A DNA stretch of 19,872 nucleotides from JBCCZC01 sp039188505 (lineage in GTDB: Bacteria; Pseudomonadota; Gammaproteobacteria; Xanthomonadales; SZUA-38): NCBI GenBank assembly GCA_039188505.1, contig JBCCZC010000055.1, positions 1 through 19,872 of the forward strand, written 5' to 3'. Position 1 is the first letter of the stretch. Every line of letters begins with the position of its first letter. The position numbers were made by a program, and so were the translations under genes. Shown here piece after piece: positions 1-7,808 of this stretch. The notes beneath the pieces are model-generated. The model was not told where the DNA came from. It did no database searches and saw nothing but the letters and a program-made list of their open reading frames with translations.

Positions 1-611
1 ACGGCGCGTTCGATCAGCGCGGCGTTCTCCGGATGGTCCGGACGCAGGAACAGTGCATCGTCGAAACGATCCGCGGAGAACTCGGATCGATGCGTGCCCG
101 GGATCACCCGCAGCGAGCCGTTCGGGCTGCTCTCCGGAGTCAGGGCCAGCCACGCGTTAACGAGGTTGTGGTTGGTGAAGCGCCAGTAGCGCACGTCCTG
201 GTGCCAGCCGGTATCGCTCGAGAAGCGCGGCTGCTTGGTCATCACGCAGTTGTGGTGGGACCGGACAAAGCTGACCGATTCGCTACCGAGCAGCGCACGC
301 AACATGACGGCCAGCTCGGGTTGCTCGACGAACGAGGTGAAGGCCGGATCTCGGTCGTAGGCTCCGAGAAGACGCCGCACGGTGCTGCCGCCGGACGCCG
401 CCTCGCTGTCCGGCGCGCCCGGGTACCCCACCGTCGCCTCCCGCTCCAGCGGCCCCTGGTCCGCTTCGAGATCGGCAAGCGCCCGCTGGCGCATCGCGGC
501 GACCCGCGGCTGCGAGAGAAAGCCCCGGAGAACCAGGTAACCGTCGGCCTCGAACTGCGCGACCTGCGAGCCGTCGAGCTGCGGGCGATCTTGTGATCGT
601 ATCGGCGTCAT
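1..611 (-). CDS. Phytanoyl-CoA dioxygenase (PhyH) family protein, 3' end cut by window edge
   Basis: A reverse-strand frame starts at the ATG at 611 and stays open to the left edge, giving 203 residues of the N-terminal part. Near residue 137 is WHQD, the HxD iron-binding motif of Fe(II)/2-oxoglutarate dioxygenases, followed by NAWLAL and NGSLRVIPGTH (about 164-174), which is very typical of the PhyH family. The N-terminus (FEADGYLVLRGFLS) is also the usual PhyH opening. The distal iron-binding His and the 2-oxoglutarate-binding Arg lie beyond the edge. Known members hydroxylate acyl-CoA or small-molecule substrates in the cytoplasm; the substrate cannot be read here. No strong ribosome binding site precedes the start, so the start is less certain than the family. 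It is divergent from the MarR-GNAT gene and may be its regulatory target (inference). Confidence 0.88.
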   Translation of the reverse strand, partial: MTPIRSQDRPQLDGSQVAQFEADGYLVLRGFLSQPRVAAMRQRALADLEADQGPLEREATVGYPGAPDSEAASGGSTVRRLLGAYDRDPAFTSFVEQPELAVMLRALLGSESVSFVRSHHNCVMTKQPRFSSDTGWHQDVRYWRFTNHNLVNAWLALTPESSPNGSLRVIPGTHRSEFSADRFDDALFLRPDHPENAALIERA

Positions 612-674
612 GAGCCGTAAATGGTGACACAGATTCCTTCTTGAAAGGGTCCGACTGCATCATCGAGTGATTTA

Positions 675-689
675 GTTGTATGCTGCAAC
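675..689. promoter_or_regulatory. Candidate MarR-type operator between divergent genes
   Basis: GTTGTATGCTGCAAC has perfect outer half-sites GTTG and CAAC plus one inner A/T pair, in the AT-richer gap between the PhyH-family gene and the MarR-GNAT gene. MarR-family operators are often TAGTTG/CAACTA-like palindromes. It overlaps a weak -10-like TATGCT at 679-684, as an autorepressor site would. Only sequence resemblance and position support it. Confidence 0.4.
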
Positions 690-712
690 CAACCAATCAT
701 TCGGGCACGCCC

Positions 713-1702
713 ATGCAGACGAATACCATCCGCCATGCCACGCGGGAGCTGGTCCGCGCGCTTCGCATCATCGACGGCACCAGCTGCACTCCGGAGGTGA
801 CCCTGTCGGAGGGACACCTGCTGCTGGCCATCGCGGAGAATCCCGAGACGACCGCGACCGAACTGGCGGAAACGCTGGAGCTGGAGAAATCGACCATCAG
901 CCGGACCATCGGGCGCCTCGAGGAGCGCGGCTTCCTCGCCCGGGAACCCAGCGAAGCAGATGCCCGCGTGCGGTCCTTGTCTCTGACGCCGGCGGGGCGG
1001 GATGTGCTTGCCGCGATCGATCGGTTTGCCGACACCGAGGTGGCTGCGGCGCTGGAGTTCCTCGCCCCCGACGAGGTCGACGCCCTCGGCACCCTCTTCC
1101 AGCGCTACTCCTCGGCGCTGCGCCGAGCCCGGGCAACCGCCAACCTCACGATTCGTCCCATCGAGCAGGCCGACAACGCGGCGGTCGGCCACGTGATCCG
1201 GACCGTCATGACGGAGTTCGGCGCGGTCGGCGAGGGTTTCTCGATCGAGGATCCCGAAGTCGATGCGATGTTCGAGAGCTACGCGGAGCCCCGGAGCGCG
1301 TTCTGGGTGATCGAGCGGGATGGCAAGGTCCTTGGCTGCGGGGGCGTCGCGCCCCTGGCCGGAGCGGATCCGTCGATCTGCGAGCTGCGAAAGATGTACT
1401 TCCTACCCGCGCTGCGGGGCTTCGGGCTGGGCATGCCGCTCATGCGCCGCTGCCTCGAGGCGGCCCGGGAATTCGGCTTCGAGACCTGCTACCTCGAGAC
1501 CCTGGCGTCGATGCACCAGGCGCGAGCCCTTTACCTGCGTGCCGGCTTTCGGCCAACGGACGGCCCGCTCGGCGCCACCGGTCATCACGGCTGCGACAGC
1601 TTCATGACCCTCGATCTGACGGCCGAGCCCGCCTTCGCGGCCATCACCCGATCGCAACGGGTCAAGCCGGCAACGGCAACGGAGGTCTGCTCCGAAACTT
1701 GA
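713..1702 (+). CDS. MarR-family regulator fused to a GNAT N-acetyltransferase
   Basis: The 329-residue protein has two domains. Residues about 1-145 form a MarR winged helix: a helix-turn-helix at about 47-70 (TATELAETLELEKSTISRTI), then the wing with ARVRSLSLTPAGRD. Residues about 146-302 form a GNAT domain that starts TIRPIEQADNAAV and carries the acetyl-CoA loop RGFGLG at 235-240, then LYLRAGF. The fusion is a known architecture, so the acetyl-CoA domain may sense or modify a small molecule or protein; the substrate is unknown. An in-frame ATG at 680 would add 11 residues but lies inside the candidate operator, so I prefer 713. Neither start has a convincing Shine-Dalgarno. The next gene begins 49 nt downstream, so co-transcription is possible. 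Confidence 0.88.
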   Translation: MQTNTIRHATRELVRALRIIDGTSCTPEVTLSEGHLLLAIAENPETTATELAETLELEKSTISRTIGRLEERGFLAREPSEADARVRSLSLTPAGRDVLAAIDRFADTEVAAALEFLAPDEVDALGTLFQRYSSALRRARATANLTIRPIEQADNAAVGHVIRTVMTEFGAVGEGFSIEDPEVDAMFESYAEPRSAFWVIERDGKVLGCGGVAPLAGADPSICELRKMYFLPALRGFGLGMPLMRRCLEAAREFGFETCYLETLASMHQARALYLRAGFRPTDGPLGATGHHGCDSFMTLDLTAEPAFAAITRSQRVKPATATEVCSET

Positions 1703-1751
1703 CTCGTTCGCCCGGAGACGCCATTTCGGTCCTTTGGGATCGGGAAACGGC

Positions 1752-2771
1752 ATGGGAAGCGCAGGCCCCAATTCGACGGACGACCACGGTGAGAGCAGCC
1801 AGATCGCGGCCGACTACGGCCGTCTCTCGCCAGACCTGGTGCTCGACGCGATCGACTCGACCGGACTCCGCGCCGACGGGCGCCTGATGGCGCTGAACAG
1901 CTTCGAGAACCGGGTGTACCAGGTCGGGATCGAGGATGACGGGTTCCGCGTGGCGAAATTCTACCGGCCCAACCGCTGGTCGGACGAGGCCATCGACGAG
2001 GAGCACCGCTTCACGCTGGCGCTGGCCGAGGCCGACATCCCGGTCACACCGCCCTTGGCGCTCAACGGGCGGACCACGAACACCTACGAAGGCTACCGCT
2101 TTGCCGTGTTCCCTCGCCAGGGCGGACGCGAGCCGGAGCTCGAATCGGCAGAGAATCTTGCCTGGCTCGGCCGCAGCATCGGTCGCATGCACTCGGTCGG
2201 GCGTCGCGTACACCTCGACCACCGGCGTCGCCTGCTGGACGCGGACCGCGTGGCTGAGGCCTCCCGCCTGGTCCTGACTCTGGAATTCGTCCCGCCGCAC
2301 CTGGTTCAGTCCCACGAAGCGACTTGCCAGGCAATCCTCGAACACATCCGAATGCGCTTCGACTTCGCCGAGGCGGGTTGGATGCAGGCCATCCATGGGG
2401 ATCTGCACCGCGGCAACGTGCTGTGGACCGAGGAAGGGCCGCACTTCGTGGACTTCGACGACTGTGTCACCGGCCCCGCCGTGGCCGATTTCTGGATGCT
2501 GCTGGACGGCGACCCGGAGGCGCGTGCCGGTCAGCTCGAGATCCTGCTCGAGGGCTACGAGCAGTTCATGGATTTCGACAGGTTTCAGCTTGTGCTCATC
2601 GAAGCGCTGCGGGCGGCGCGCATGATAGAGTACGCCGCCTGGATTGCTCAGCGCTGGGACGACCCCGCTTTCCCCGCGAGCTTCCCGTGGTTCGGTCAAC
2701 CACGATTCTGGGAAGAGCACGTCTCCAATCTCAATGAACAGCTCGCGAGACTCGCGACGCCGACCGGGTGA
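1752..2771 (+). CDS. srkA: Stress response kinase A (Ser/Thr protein kinase, YihE/RdoA type)
   Basis: The 339-residue protein matches the SrkA family along its length (E. coli 328 residues). Recognisable stretches are LNSFENRVYQV (48-58), VAKFYRPNRWS with the nucleotide-binding Lys at 69, FAVFPRQGGR, the catalytic loop HGDLHRGN (215-222, catalytic Asp 217), the metal-binding FVDFDD (232-237), then GPAVADFWMLL and FPWF near the end. SrkA is a cytoplasmic aminoglycoside-phosphotransferase-fold kinase that phosphorylates proteins and protects cells against stress-induced death, in E. coli linked to Cpx signalling and dsbA. A TTG at 1734 would add 6 residues; the ATG at 1752 is preferred and has only a weak GGGA upstream. 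The stop overlaps the next start (TGATG), so translation is probably coupled to the acyltransferase. It heads a compact operon. Confidence 0.93.
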   Translation: MGSAGPNSTDDHGESSQIAADYGRLSPDLVLDAIDSTGLRADGRLMALNSFENRVYQVGIEDDGFRVAKFYRPNRWSDEAIDEEHRFTLALAEADIPVTPPLALNGRTTNTYEGYRFAVFPRQGGREPELESAENLAWLGRSIGRMHSVGRRVHLDHRRRLLDADRVAEASRLVLTLEFVPPHLVQSHEATCQAILEHIRMRFDFAEAGWMQAIHGDLHRGNVLWTEEGPHFVDFDDCVTGPAVADFWMLLDGDPEARAGQLEILLEGYEQFMDFDRFQLVLIEALRAARMIEYAAWIAQRWDDPAFPASFPWFGQPRFWEEHVSNLNEQLARLATPTG

Positions 2772-3589
2772 TGGACGCAGCAACCGCAGATAGACAAGCT
2801 GATCAGCAGGACGGCGCGCTCGCTCGCGCGCTGCGCTACCTGGTGCGCGTGCCTTTCCTGCTGCTGCACCTCTTCGTCGGCCTGCCCCTCGCGGTGCTCT
2901 GCTGCGCGTTCCCCGGCGTGCGTGACTGGCGCATCGGCGACGACACGCTCCGCGGGCTCGCCATCCGCCGCTGGTCGAAGACGCTCTGTCGCATCTTCGG
3001 CATGCGGGTTCAGCGGCTGGGCGATCTCCACGACGACCCGGTCATGCTGCTCGCGAACCACGTGACCTGGATGGACATCGAGGTCCTGCACGCGATCCGC
3101 GCGATCGGCTTCGTAGCGAAGGCAGAGATCAAGGGCTGGCCTGTCATCGGCTGGCTTGCGACGATCGGCGGCACGGTCTATCACGCCCGGGGCTCGCGCA
3201 GCTCCCAGGAGGCCGTCTCCGGCGCCCTGACCGAGCGTCTCGTAAGCGGCCGCAGCGTCGCGATCTTTCCCGAAGGACGAACCAGTACCGGCGAGGAAAT
3301 CCTGCCGTTCCACGGCCGCCTGATCAAAGCGGCGGTCGACGCCGATTGTCCGGTCCAGGCAATCGCGATCGGCTACTTCCGGAACGGCGAGCTGCGCAAC
3401 CACGAGGTCGCCTTCGGGCACCGCGAGAACTTCCTGCAGAACTTCTTCCGCCTGCTGGGCATGCGGACCCTCGACGTCGACATCGTCTGCATGCCCGCGA
3501 TGGAGACCCACGGCCGCGGCCGCAAGGAGCTCGCGGCGCTTGCCCGGGAGCAGGTTGTCGAAGCCCTGGAGTCGCGCGATGCAACCTGA
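2771..3589 (+). CDS. Lysophospholipid (1-acylglycerol-3-phosphate) acyltransferase, PlsC family
   Basis: The 272-residue protein carries the PlsC acyltransferase motifs. NHVTWMD at 96-102 is the catalytic NHxxxxD (His 97, Asp 102), FPEGRTS at 166-172 is the substrate-binding motif, and VQAIAIGY is the later hydrophobic block. A hydrophobic stretch at about 26-47 (VPFLLLHLFVGLPLAVLCC) suggests an N-terminal membrane anchor. The family transfers an acyl chain to a lysolipid, usually lysophosphatidic acid, at the inner face of the cytoplasmic membrane. It could instead acylate another lyso-acceptor such as a lyso-ornithine lipid, because no motif here fixes the acceptor. The ATG shares one base with the srkA stop; a GTG at 2768 is the alternative start. 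Its 3' end overlaps the following hydrolase by 11 nt. Confidence 0.9.
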   Translation: MDAATADRQADQQDGALARALRYLVRVPFLLLHLFVGLPLAVLCCAFPGVRDWRIGDDTLRGLAIRRWSKTLCRIFGMRVQRLGDLHDDPVMLLANHVTWMDIEVLHAIRAIGFVAKAEIKGWPVIGWLATIGGTVYHARGSRSSQEAVSGALTERLVSGRSVAIFPEGRTSTGEEILPFHGRLIKAAVDADCPVQAIAIGYFRNGELRNHEVAFGHRENFLQNFFRLLGMRTLDVDIVCMPAMETHGRGRKELAALAREQVVEALESRDAT

Positions 3590-4580
3590 GTTCCGACCCG
3601 CCGCCGGCCTCGCGAACGGGCACCTGCAGTCGATCCTCGCGAGCAGCGGCGTGCGGCGCATGCTCACGCGACGCAGCAGCCCCGTGCTCTTCGGCGAGGC
3701 GGTCCGCGAGGTCATCGAGACCCCCGAGGGCGTCCGCCTCGAGGCCTGGCTCAATGAGCACCCCACGCCCCGCGGCGTCGCTCTGCTCTTTCACGGCTGG
3801 GAGGGGCACGCCAACGCCAGCTACCTCGTGGAAACGGGGGCGCGTCTGCTTCGCCACGGTTTCACCGTCGTGCGCCTCAACTTCCGTGATCACGGCGATA
3901 CGCACGACCTCAACGAGGACCTGTTCCACAGCTGCCGCATCCAGGAGATCGTGGACGCCACCGAGATCATCGGTCGGCGCTTCGACGGGCTGCCGCTGCT
4001 CCTCGCGGGCTACTCGCTGGGCGGCAACTTCGCCCTCCGGGTAACGACCCGGGCCGGCGTGCCGATCCGCAAGACCGTCGCCATCAGCCCGGTGATCGAT
4101 CCCAACCCGACGCTGATCGCCATCGAGGCCGCCCTACCGATCTACCACGCCTACTTCATGCGCAAGTGGAAGCGCTCGCTGCGTCGCAAGCATGAGCTCT
4201 TTCCCCATCGCTACGAGGCCATCTGGCGAAAGCGCCTCGGCCTCCGCGACATGACCCGGTGGATGGTGGAACGCTATACGGAATACGACACGATGGAGGC
4301 CTATCTCGACGGCTATGCCATCGGCGGTGATCGCCTCGCGGGCCTCCGGGCACCCACCACGGTCATCACGTCGAGCGACGATCCTGTCATCCCGATCGAC
4401 GAGTTCCATGGCCTCGATCTGCCGGACCGGGCGCAGTGCATCGTGCTGCCCCACGGCGGACACTGTGGCTTCATCGAGAACTGGCGGCTCGAGAGCTGGG
4501 CCGCACGCCAGATCACCGAACGCTTCGTCGCCGCCCTCGGGCCGGCGACTCCGGACAACAACGAGAAACTGTCATGCTGA
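3579..4580 (+). CDS. Alpha/beta hydrolase of the YheT family
   Basis: The 333-residue protein is a YheT/COG0429-type hydrolase. The family signature GLANGHLQSIL (10-20) opens it, followed by LLFHGWEGHANASY (oxyanion region, 69-82) and VRLNFRDHGDTHDL. The nucleophile elbow is GYSLGG (144-149, Ser 146), the acid is in SSDDPVIP (Asp 267 or 268), and the catalytic His is in HGGHCGF (His 295). Relatives are cytoplasmic or membrane-associated esterases of poorly known substrate, related to eukaryotic ABHD1/3 proteins that act on lipids. The start at 3579 has GGAG at 3568-3571, 7 nt upstream, inside the acyltransferase gene, so the 11-nt overlap is real and suggests coupling. An acyltransferase next to a lipase-like hydrolase hints at a lipid remodelling role (inference). 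Confidence 0.9.
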   Translation: MQPEFRPAAGLANGHLQSILASSGVRRMLTRRSSPVLFGEAVREVIETPEGVRLEAWLNEHPTPRGVALLFHGWEGHANASYLVETGARLLRHGFTVVRLNFRDHGDTHDLNEDLFHSCRIQEIVDATEIIGRRFDGLPLLLAGYSLGGNFALRVTTRAGVPIRKTVAISPVIDPNPTLIAIEAALPIYHAYFMRKWKRSLRRKHELFPHRYEAIWRKRLGLRDMTRWMVERYTEYDTMEAYLDGYAIGGDRLAGLRAPTTVITSSDDPVIPIDEFHGLDLPDRAQCIVLPHGGHCGFIENWRLESWAARQITERFVAALGPATPDNNEKLSC

Positions 4581-6679
4581 ACGAAGCCCTCGAAAAACAC
4601 CGCCAGGGCGATCTCGAAGCGGCGGATAACCTGTACCGCGAGCTGCTCGACCAGGACGATTCGCAGGCCGAAGTCCATCACTTCTATGGCCTGCTCAAGC
4701 GCGATCGCGGCGACCTGAACGAGGCCCTGAACCTGGTTGAGCGGGCGATCGCGCTCGACGATCAGAACCCCAGCTACTTCCTCAGCCTTGCCGGGGTGCA
4801 GCACGCTCGCGGCGACGTTGCCGGCGCGACGGCGAACGCCGCGCGGGCGGTGGAACTCGACCCGAATGTTCCCGAGGGTCACAACACGCTCGGCTTCCTC
4901 CAGTTCACGCAGGGAGACCTCAGCGCGGCGGAGGAGACCCTCCGGCTGGCCAACCGGGTCCAACCCGAATCGCCCGGTGTCCTGACGAACCTCGGCAACG
5001 TCCTGCTGGCGTCGGGTCGCGTCGAAGACGCCCGTGGGCGCTTCGAGCAGGCGCTCTCGCTACGGCCGGACGACATCGCGGCACAGCTCGGGTTGGGCAA
5101 CAGCTTCCTGGCCGCCGGGGCCGCTTCCTTCGCCCGGGCCTGCTTCGAGCGCTGCCTCGAGGCGCAGCCGGACAACCTCACCATCCGCGGTCATCTCGCG
5201 ACGGCATTGCTGGCGGACGGTCGGGCCGACGATGCCGCGGCGGCGTTCCAGGCCGTGCTCGACGCCCGCCCCGGCGACTTCGGCGCGCTGGTCGGTCTCG
5301 CGGACGTAGCGTTCGCCCAGGCCAGGCCCGGCGCTGCCGCGCGCGCCTATGCCCGGGCGCTCAGCACGGAGCGGGGCCATGTCCCGACCGTGGTGAAGCT
5401 CGGGAACGCCCTCGTCGCCAGCCATGATTATGCGGCCGGCGCACAGTGCTTCGAACGCCTCATCGAGCAGGGCGTGAACAGTGCCGAGATCCAGGTTGGT
5501 CTCGCCCGGGCCCTGACCGGCCTCGGCGAGCGCGACCGCGCCGCCGCCGTCCTCGATGGACTCGCGTCGAACGGCGCCGCATCGCTCGAGGCGGCCCTCG
5601 TTCGCGCCGAGCTGGCAGCGCTCGACGATGACCACGACCAGGCCCTGGCCGCCCTCCGGGCGCTGCCGCCGGAATCCCGCGACGGCGCGCAGGTCCGCGT
5701 CGCGCTCGCCCGGCACGGCATCCTTGCAGGGCATCCGCGCGACGCGCTCGCAGATCTGGGCGAGGTGCCCGCCGGCAATCCGTTCCGCCTGGAGGCCCTC
5801 GAGCTCACCGGGCGTGCGCAGGACGAGACGGCCGACTACGCCGCTGCCGCGGAGACCTTCGCCCGGCTCGCGGCGGAGGCCGAGACGCCGCCGCCGGAGC
5901 TCAAGCTGCTCGACCTGGCGACCGACAGCGCGGCCAGCTGGCCGCGGGAGCCGATCGACGACAACCGCGGTGAACCCATGTTCCTCCTGGGCCTGCCGGG
6001 TTCCGGGGTAGCTGCGCTCGCGTCCGCGCTGGCGACGTGCGGCGCCGTGGACGTGCTCATGGATCGCGGCCGACCCGATTCCCTGCGCAATGACTTCCTC
6101 ACCCAGCTGCCGGATGCCGCAACGCTGACGGGGCTGGAGGAAGACGCGATCCGCCGCGGTCGACGACGCTACTGGAACGGCGTGCGCCACGCGCGCAGCA
6201 AGCTCAAGCCGGGCATAGCCGGCGTCGACCTACTGCCCGCCGACCAGTGCGACCCGTACGTCATCGCCCGATACTTTCCCCAAGCGACGCTCCTGGTCGC
6301 CGTGCGCGACCCGGCCGACCACCTGCTGCATACCGAATCGTTCGGCTGGCGCGATGGGGCTGCGCCGACGGAGCTCGACCTCGAAGCGTTCTACGATCGC
6401 CTCGCCGACGTGGCAGCGAGCACGGCCCTCAGGGTCGTGCCGGTGGACTTCGACGCGCTCCGCCGCGGTGATCTCGGTCCGCTGGCCCAGGTCTTCGTCG
6501 ACCTTGGCATCCGGATACCGGGCTTCGAGGAGGCGTTCCAGCGTGAGCTGTTCCTGCCGTCCGGGCTCCATCGCTACTGGGCCGCCGGCCACGGCGCTCA
6601 CTACGCCGAGGCGCTGGGGTTGGATGCACGGGGACTTGACGCCCTGCGCAGCACCATCAGCGGCCTCGCCAACGCCTGA
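4574..6679 (+). CDS. TPR-repeat protein with degenerate C-terminal sulfotransferase-like domain
   Basis: The 701-residue protein begins at the ATG at 4574, overlapping the hydrolase stop by 7 nt. Residues about 1-450 are tandem 34-residue tetratricopeptide repeats (roughly a dozen; for example ALDDQNPSYFLSLAGVQHARGD and LGNVLLASGRVEDARGRFEQAL). Residues about 465-700 are laid out like a PAPS-dependent sulfotransferase: FLLGLPGSGV at 470-479 sits where the 5'-phosphosulfate loop (FIxGxPRSGTT) is expected, and AVRDPADHLL with Arg 578 matches the 3'-phosphate loop RDP. The Arg-Ser-Gly-Thr-Thr core is replaced by Gly-Ser-Gly-Val-Ala, so catalysis is doubtful. It could be an inactive scaffold or bind a different ligand. 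No signal peptide is visible, so it is probably cytoplasmic. A longer frame starting at 4436 inside the hydrolase gene is not supported. Confidence 0.85.
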   Translation: MLNEALEKHRQGDLEAADNLYRELLDQDDSQAEVHHFYGLLKRDRGDLNEALNLVERAIALDDQNPSYFLSLAGVQHARGDVAGATANAARAVELDPNVPEGHNTLGFLQFTQGDLSAAEETLRLANRVQPESPGVLTNLGNVLLASGRVEDARGRFEQALSLRPDDIAAQLGLGNSFLAAGAASFARACFERCLEAQPDNLTIRGHLATALLADGRADDAAAAFQAVLDARPGDFGALVGLADVAFAQARPGAAARAYARALSTERGHVPTVVKLGNALVASHDYAAGAQCFERLIEQGVNSAEIQVGLARALTGLGERDRAAAVLDGLASNGAASLEAALVRAELAALDDDHDQALAALRALPPESRDGAQVRVALARHGILAGHPRDALADLGEVPAGNPFRLEALELTGRAQDETADYAAAAETFARLAAEAETPPPELKLLDLATDSAASWPREPIDDNRGEPMFLLGLPGSGVAALASALATCGAVDVLMDRGRPDSLRNDFLTQLPDAATLTGLEEDAIRRGRRRYWNGVRHARSKLKPGIAGVDLLPADQCDPYVIARYFPQATLLVAVRDPADHLLHTESFGWRDGAAPTELDLEAFYDRLADVAASTALRVVPVDFDALRRGDLGPLAQVFVDLGIRIPGFEEAFQRELFLPSGLHRYWAAGHGAHYAEALGLDARGLDALRSTISGLANA

Positions 6680-6688
6680 GGGTTCGCT

Positions 6689-7783
6689 ATGCGTCGCACC
6701 GCCAGTCTGCTGCTCCCCGCGCTCTTCGCCTCGACCGCCTGTGCCGAGGTCGACCTCGACCTGATCGAACTGCCGGAAGGCTTTTCGATCTCGATCTACG
6801 CCGACGGCGTGGAGAACGCCCGCCAGATGGCCTGGGGTGACGAGGGCACGCTCTTCGTCGGCTCTCGCAAGGCCGGCAAGATCCACGCGGTCGTCGACTC
6901 GGACGGCGACCACCGTGCCGACGAAGTGCACCTGATCATGGACGGACTCAAGCTGCCCTCCGGGATCGCGTTCCACGACGGTAGCCTGTACATCGCTGAC
7001 ATCGACACGATCCACCGCCTCGATGACATCGAGGCAAAGCTCACGGAGCCGCCGGAGCCCGTTACGGTGATCGACACGCTCCCCAGCGAGAGACACCACG
7101 GTTGGAAGTACATCGCCTTCGGCCCCGATGACAAGCTCTACGTCCCGGTCGGTGCGCCCTGCAACGTCTGCTCGGAGACCGGCTACGCGGAGATCCGGCG
7201 GATGAATCCGGACGGCTCGGGTATGGAAACGGTCGCCTACGGCGTTCGCAACACCGTCGGCTTCGACTGGCACCCGGAGACCGGCGAGCTGTGGTTCACG
7301 GACAACGGGCGCGACATGATGGGTGACGACATCCCGCCCTGCGAGCTGAACCGTCTGGCGCAGGAAGGTGCGCACTTCGGTTTCCCGCACTGCCACGGCA
7401 GTGACGTGGCCGACCCCGATTTCGGCGACGCCTCCTCCTGCGGGACGTTCACAGCGCCCGCCCAGGAGCTCGGGCCGCACGTCGCGCCGCTCGGAATGAA
7501 GTTCTATCGCGGGGACATGTTCCCGGCCGAATACCGCCAGAAGGCGATCATCGCCGAGCACGGCTCCTGGAACCGCAGCAGCAAGATCGGCTACCGCCTG
7601 ACGATGGTGACCGTCGACGAGGACAGCCAGTCCGTCGACTACCGGCCCTTCGCAACCGGTTGGCTCCAGGGCGAGGTGAACTGGGGACGACCGGTTGACG
7701 TGATCGAGGCGACCGACGGATCGCTGCTGGTCTCCGATGATCAGGCCGGCGTGATCTACCGCATCACCTGGCAAGGGTCCTGA
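6689..7783 (+). CDS. Secreted PQQ-dependent sugar dehydrogenase (sorbosone dehydrogenase-like)
   Basis: The 364-residue protein has a signal peptide (residues 1-19, cleavage predicted after TACA) and then a six-bladed beta-propeller of the soluble glucose/sorbosone dehydrogenase type. Diagnostic parts are LPEGFSISIYADGVENARQM (28-47), LKLPSGIAFHDGSLYIAD, ERHHGWKYIAFGPDDKLYV (134-152, with the His region used in sugar oxidation), VGAPCNVC (154-161), YGVRNTVGFDWHPETGELWF, and the late AEHGSWNRSSKIGY. The family oxidises aldoses or related sugars in the periplasm with PQQ and calcium. No PQQ synthesis gene is in the window. It lies 9 nt after the TPR gene, and a GAGGG overlaps that gene's stop codon, so it is probably in the same operon. 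Confidence 0.9.
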   Translation: MRRTASLLLPALFASTACAEVDLDLIELPEGFSISIYADGVENARQMAWGDEGTLFVGSRKAGKIHAVVDSDGDHRADEVHLIMDGLKLPSGIAFHDGSLYIADIDTIHRLDDIEAKLTEPPEPVTVIDTLPSERHHGWKYIAFGPDDKLYVPVGAPCNVCSETGYAEIRRMNPDGSGMETVAYGVRNTVGFDWHPETGELWFTDNGRDMMGDDIPPCELNRLAQEGAHFGFPHCHGSDVADPDFGDASSCGTFTAPAQELGPHVAPLGMKFYRGDMFPAEYRQKAIIAEHGSWNRSSKIGYRLTMVTVDEDSQSVDYRPFATGWLQGEVNWGRPVDVIEATDGSLLVSDDQAGVIYRITWQGS

Positions 7784-7808
7784 CGCGCAACGACGGGAGG
7801 GAGAATCC

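Noticed and set aside
33..596. A 187-codon forward frame at the left edge
   Set aside because: The reverse strand encodes a PhyH-family dioxygenase through the same bases; the forward product is low-complexity.
676..1887. A 403-codon frame overlapping the MarR-GNAT gene and the start of srkA
   Set aside because: Its Arg/Pro/Gly-rich product has no domain, while the overlapping frame encodes both MarR and GNAT motifs.
5060..6190. A 376-codon reverse frame inside the TPR gene
   Set aside because: It is antisense to regular TPR units and has no recognisable domain.
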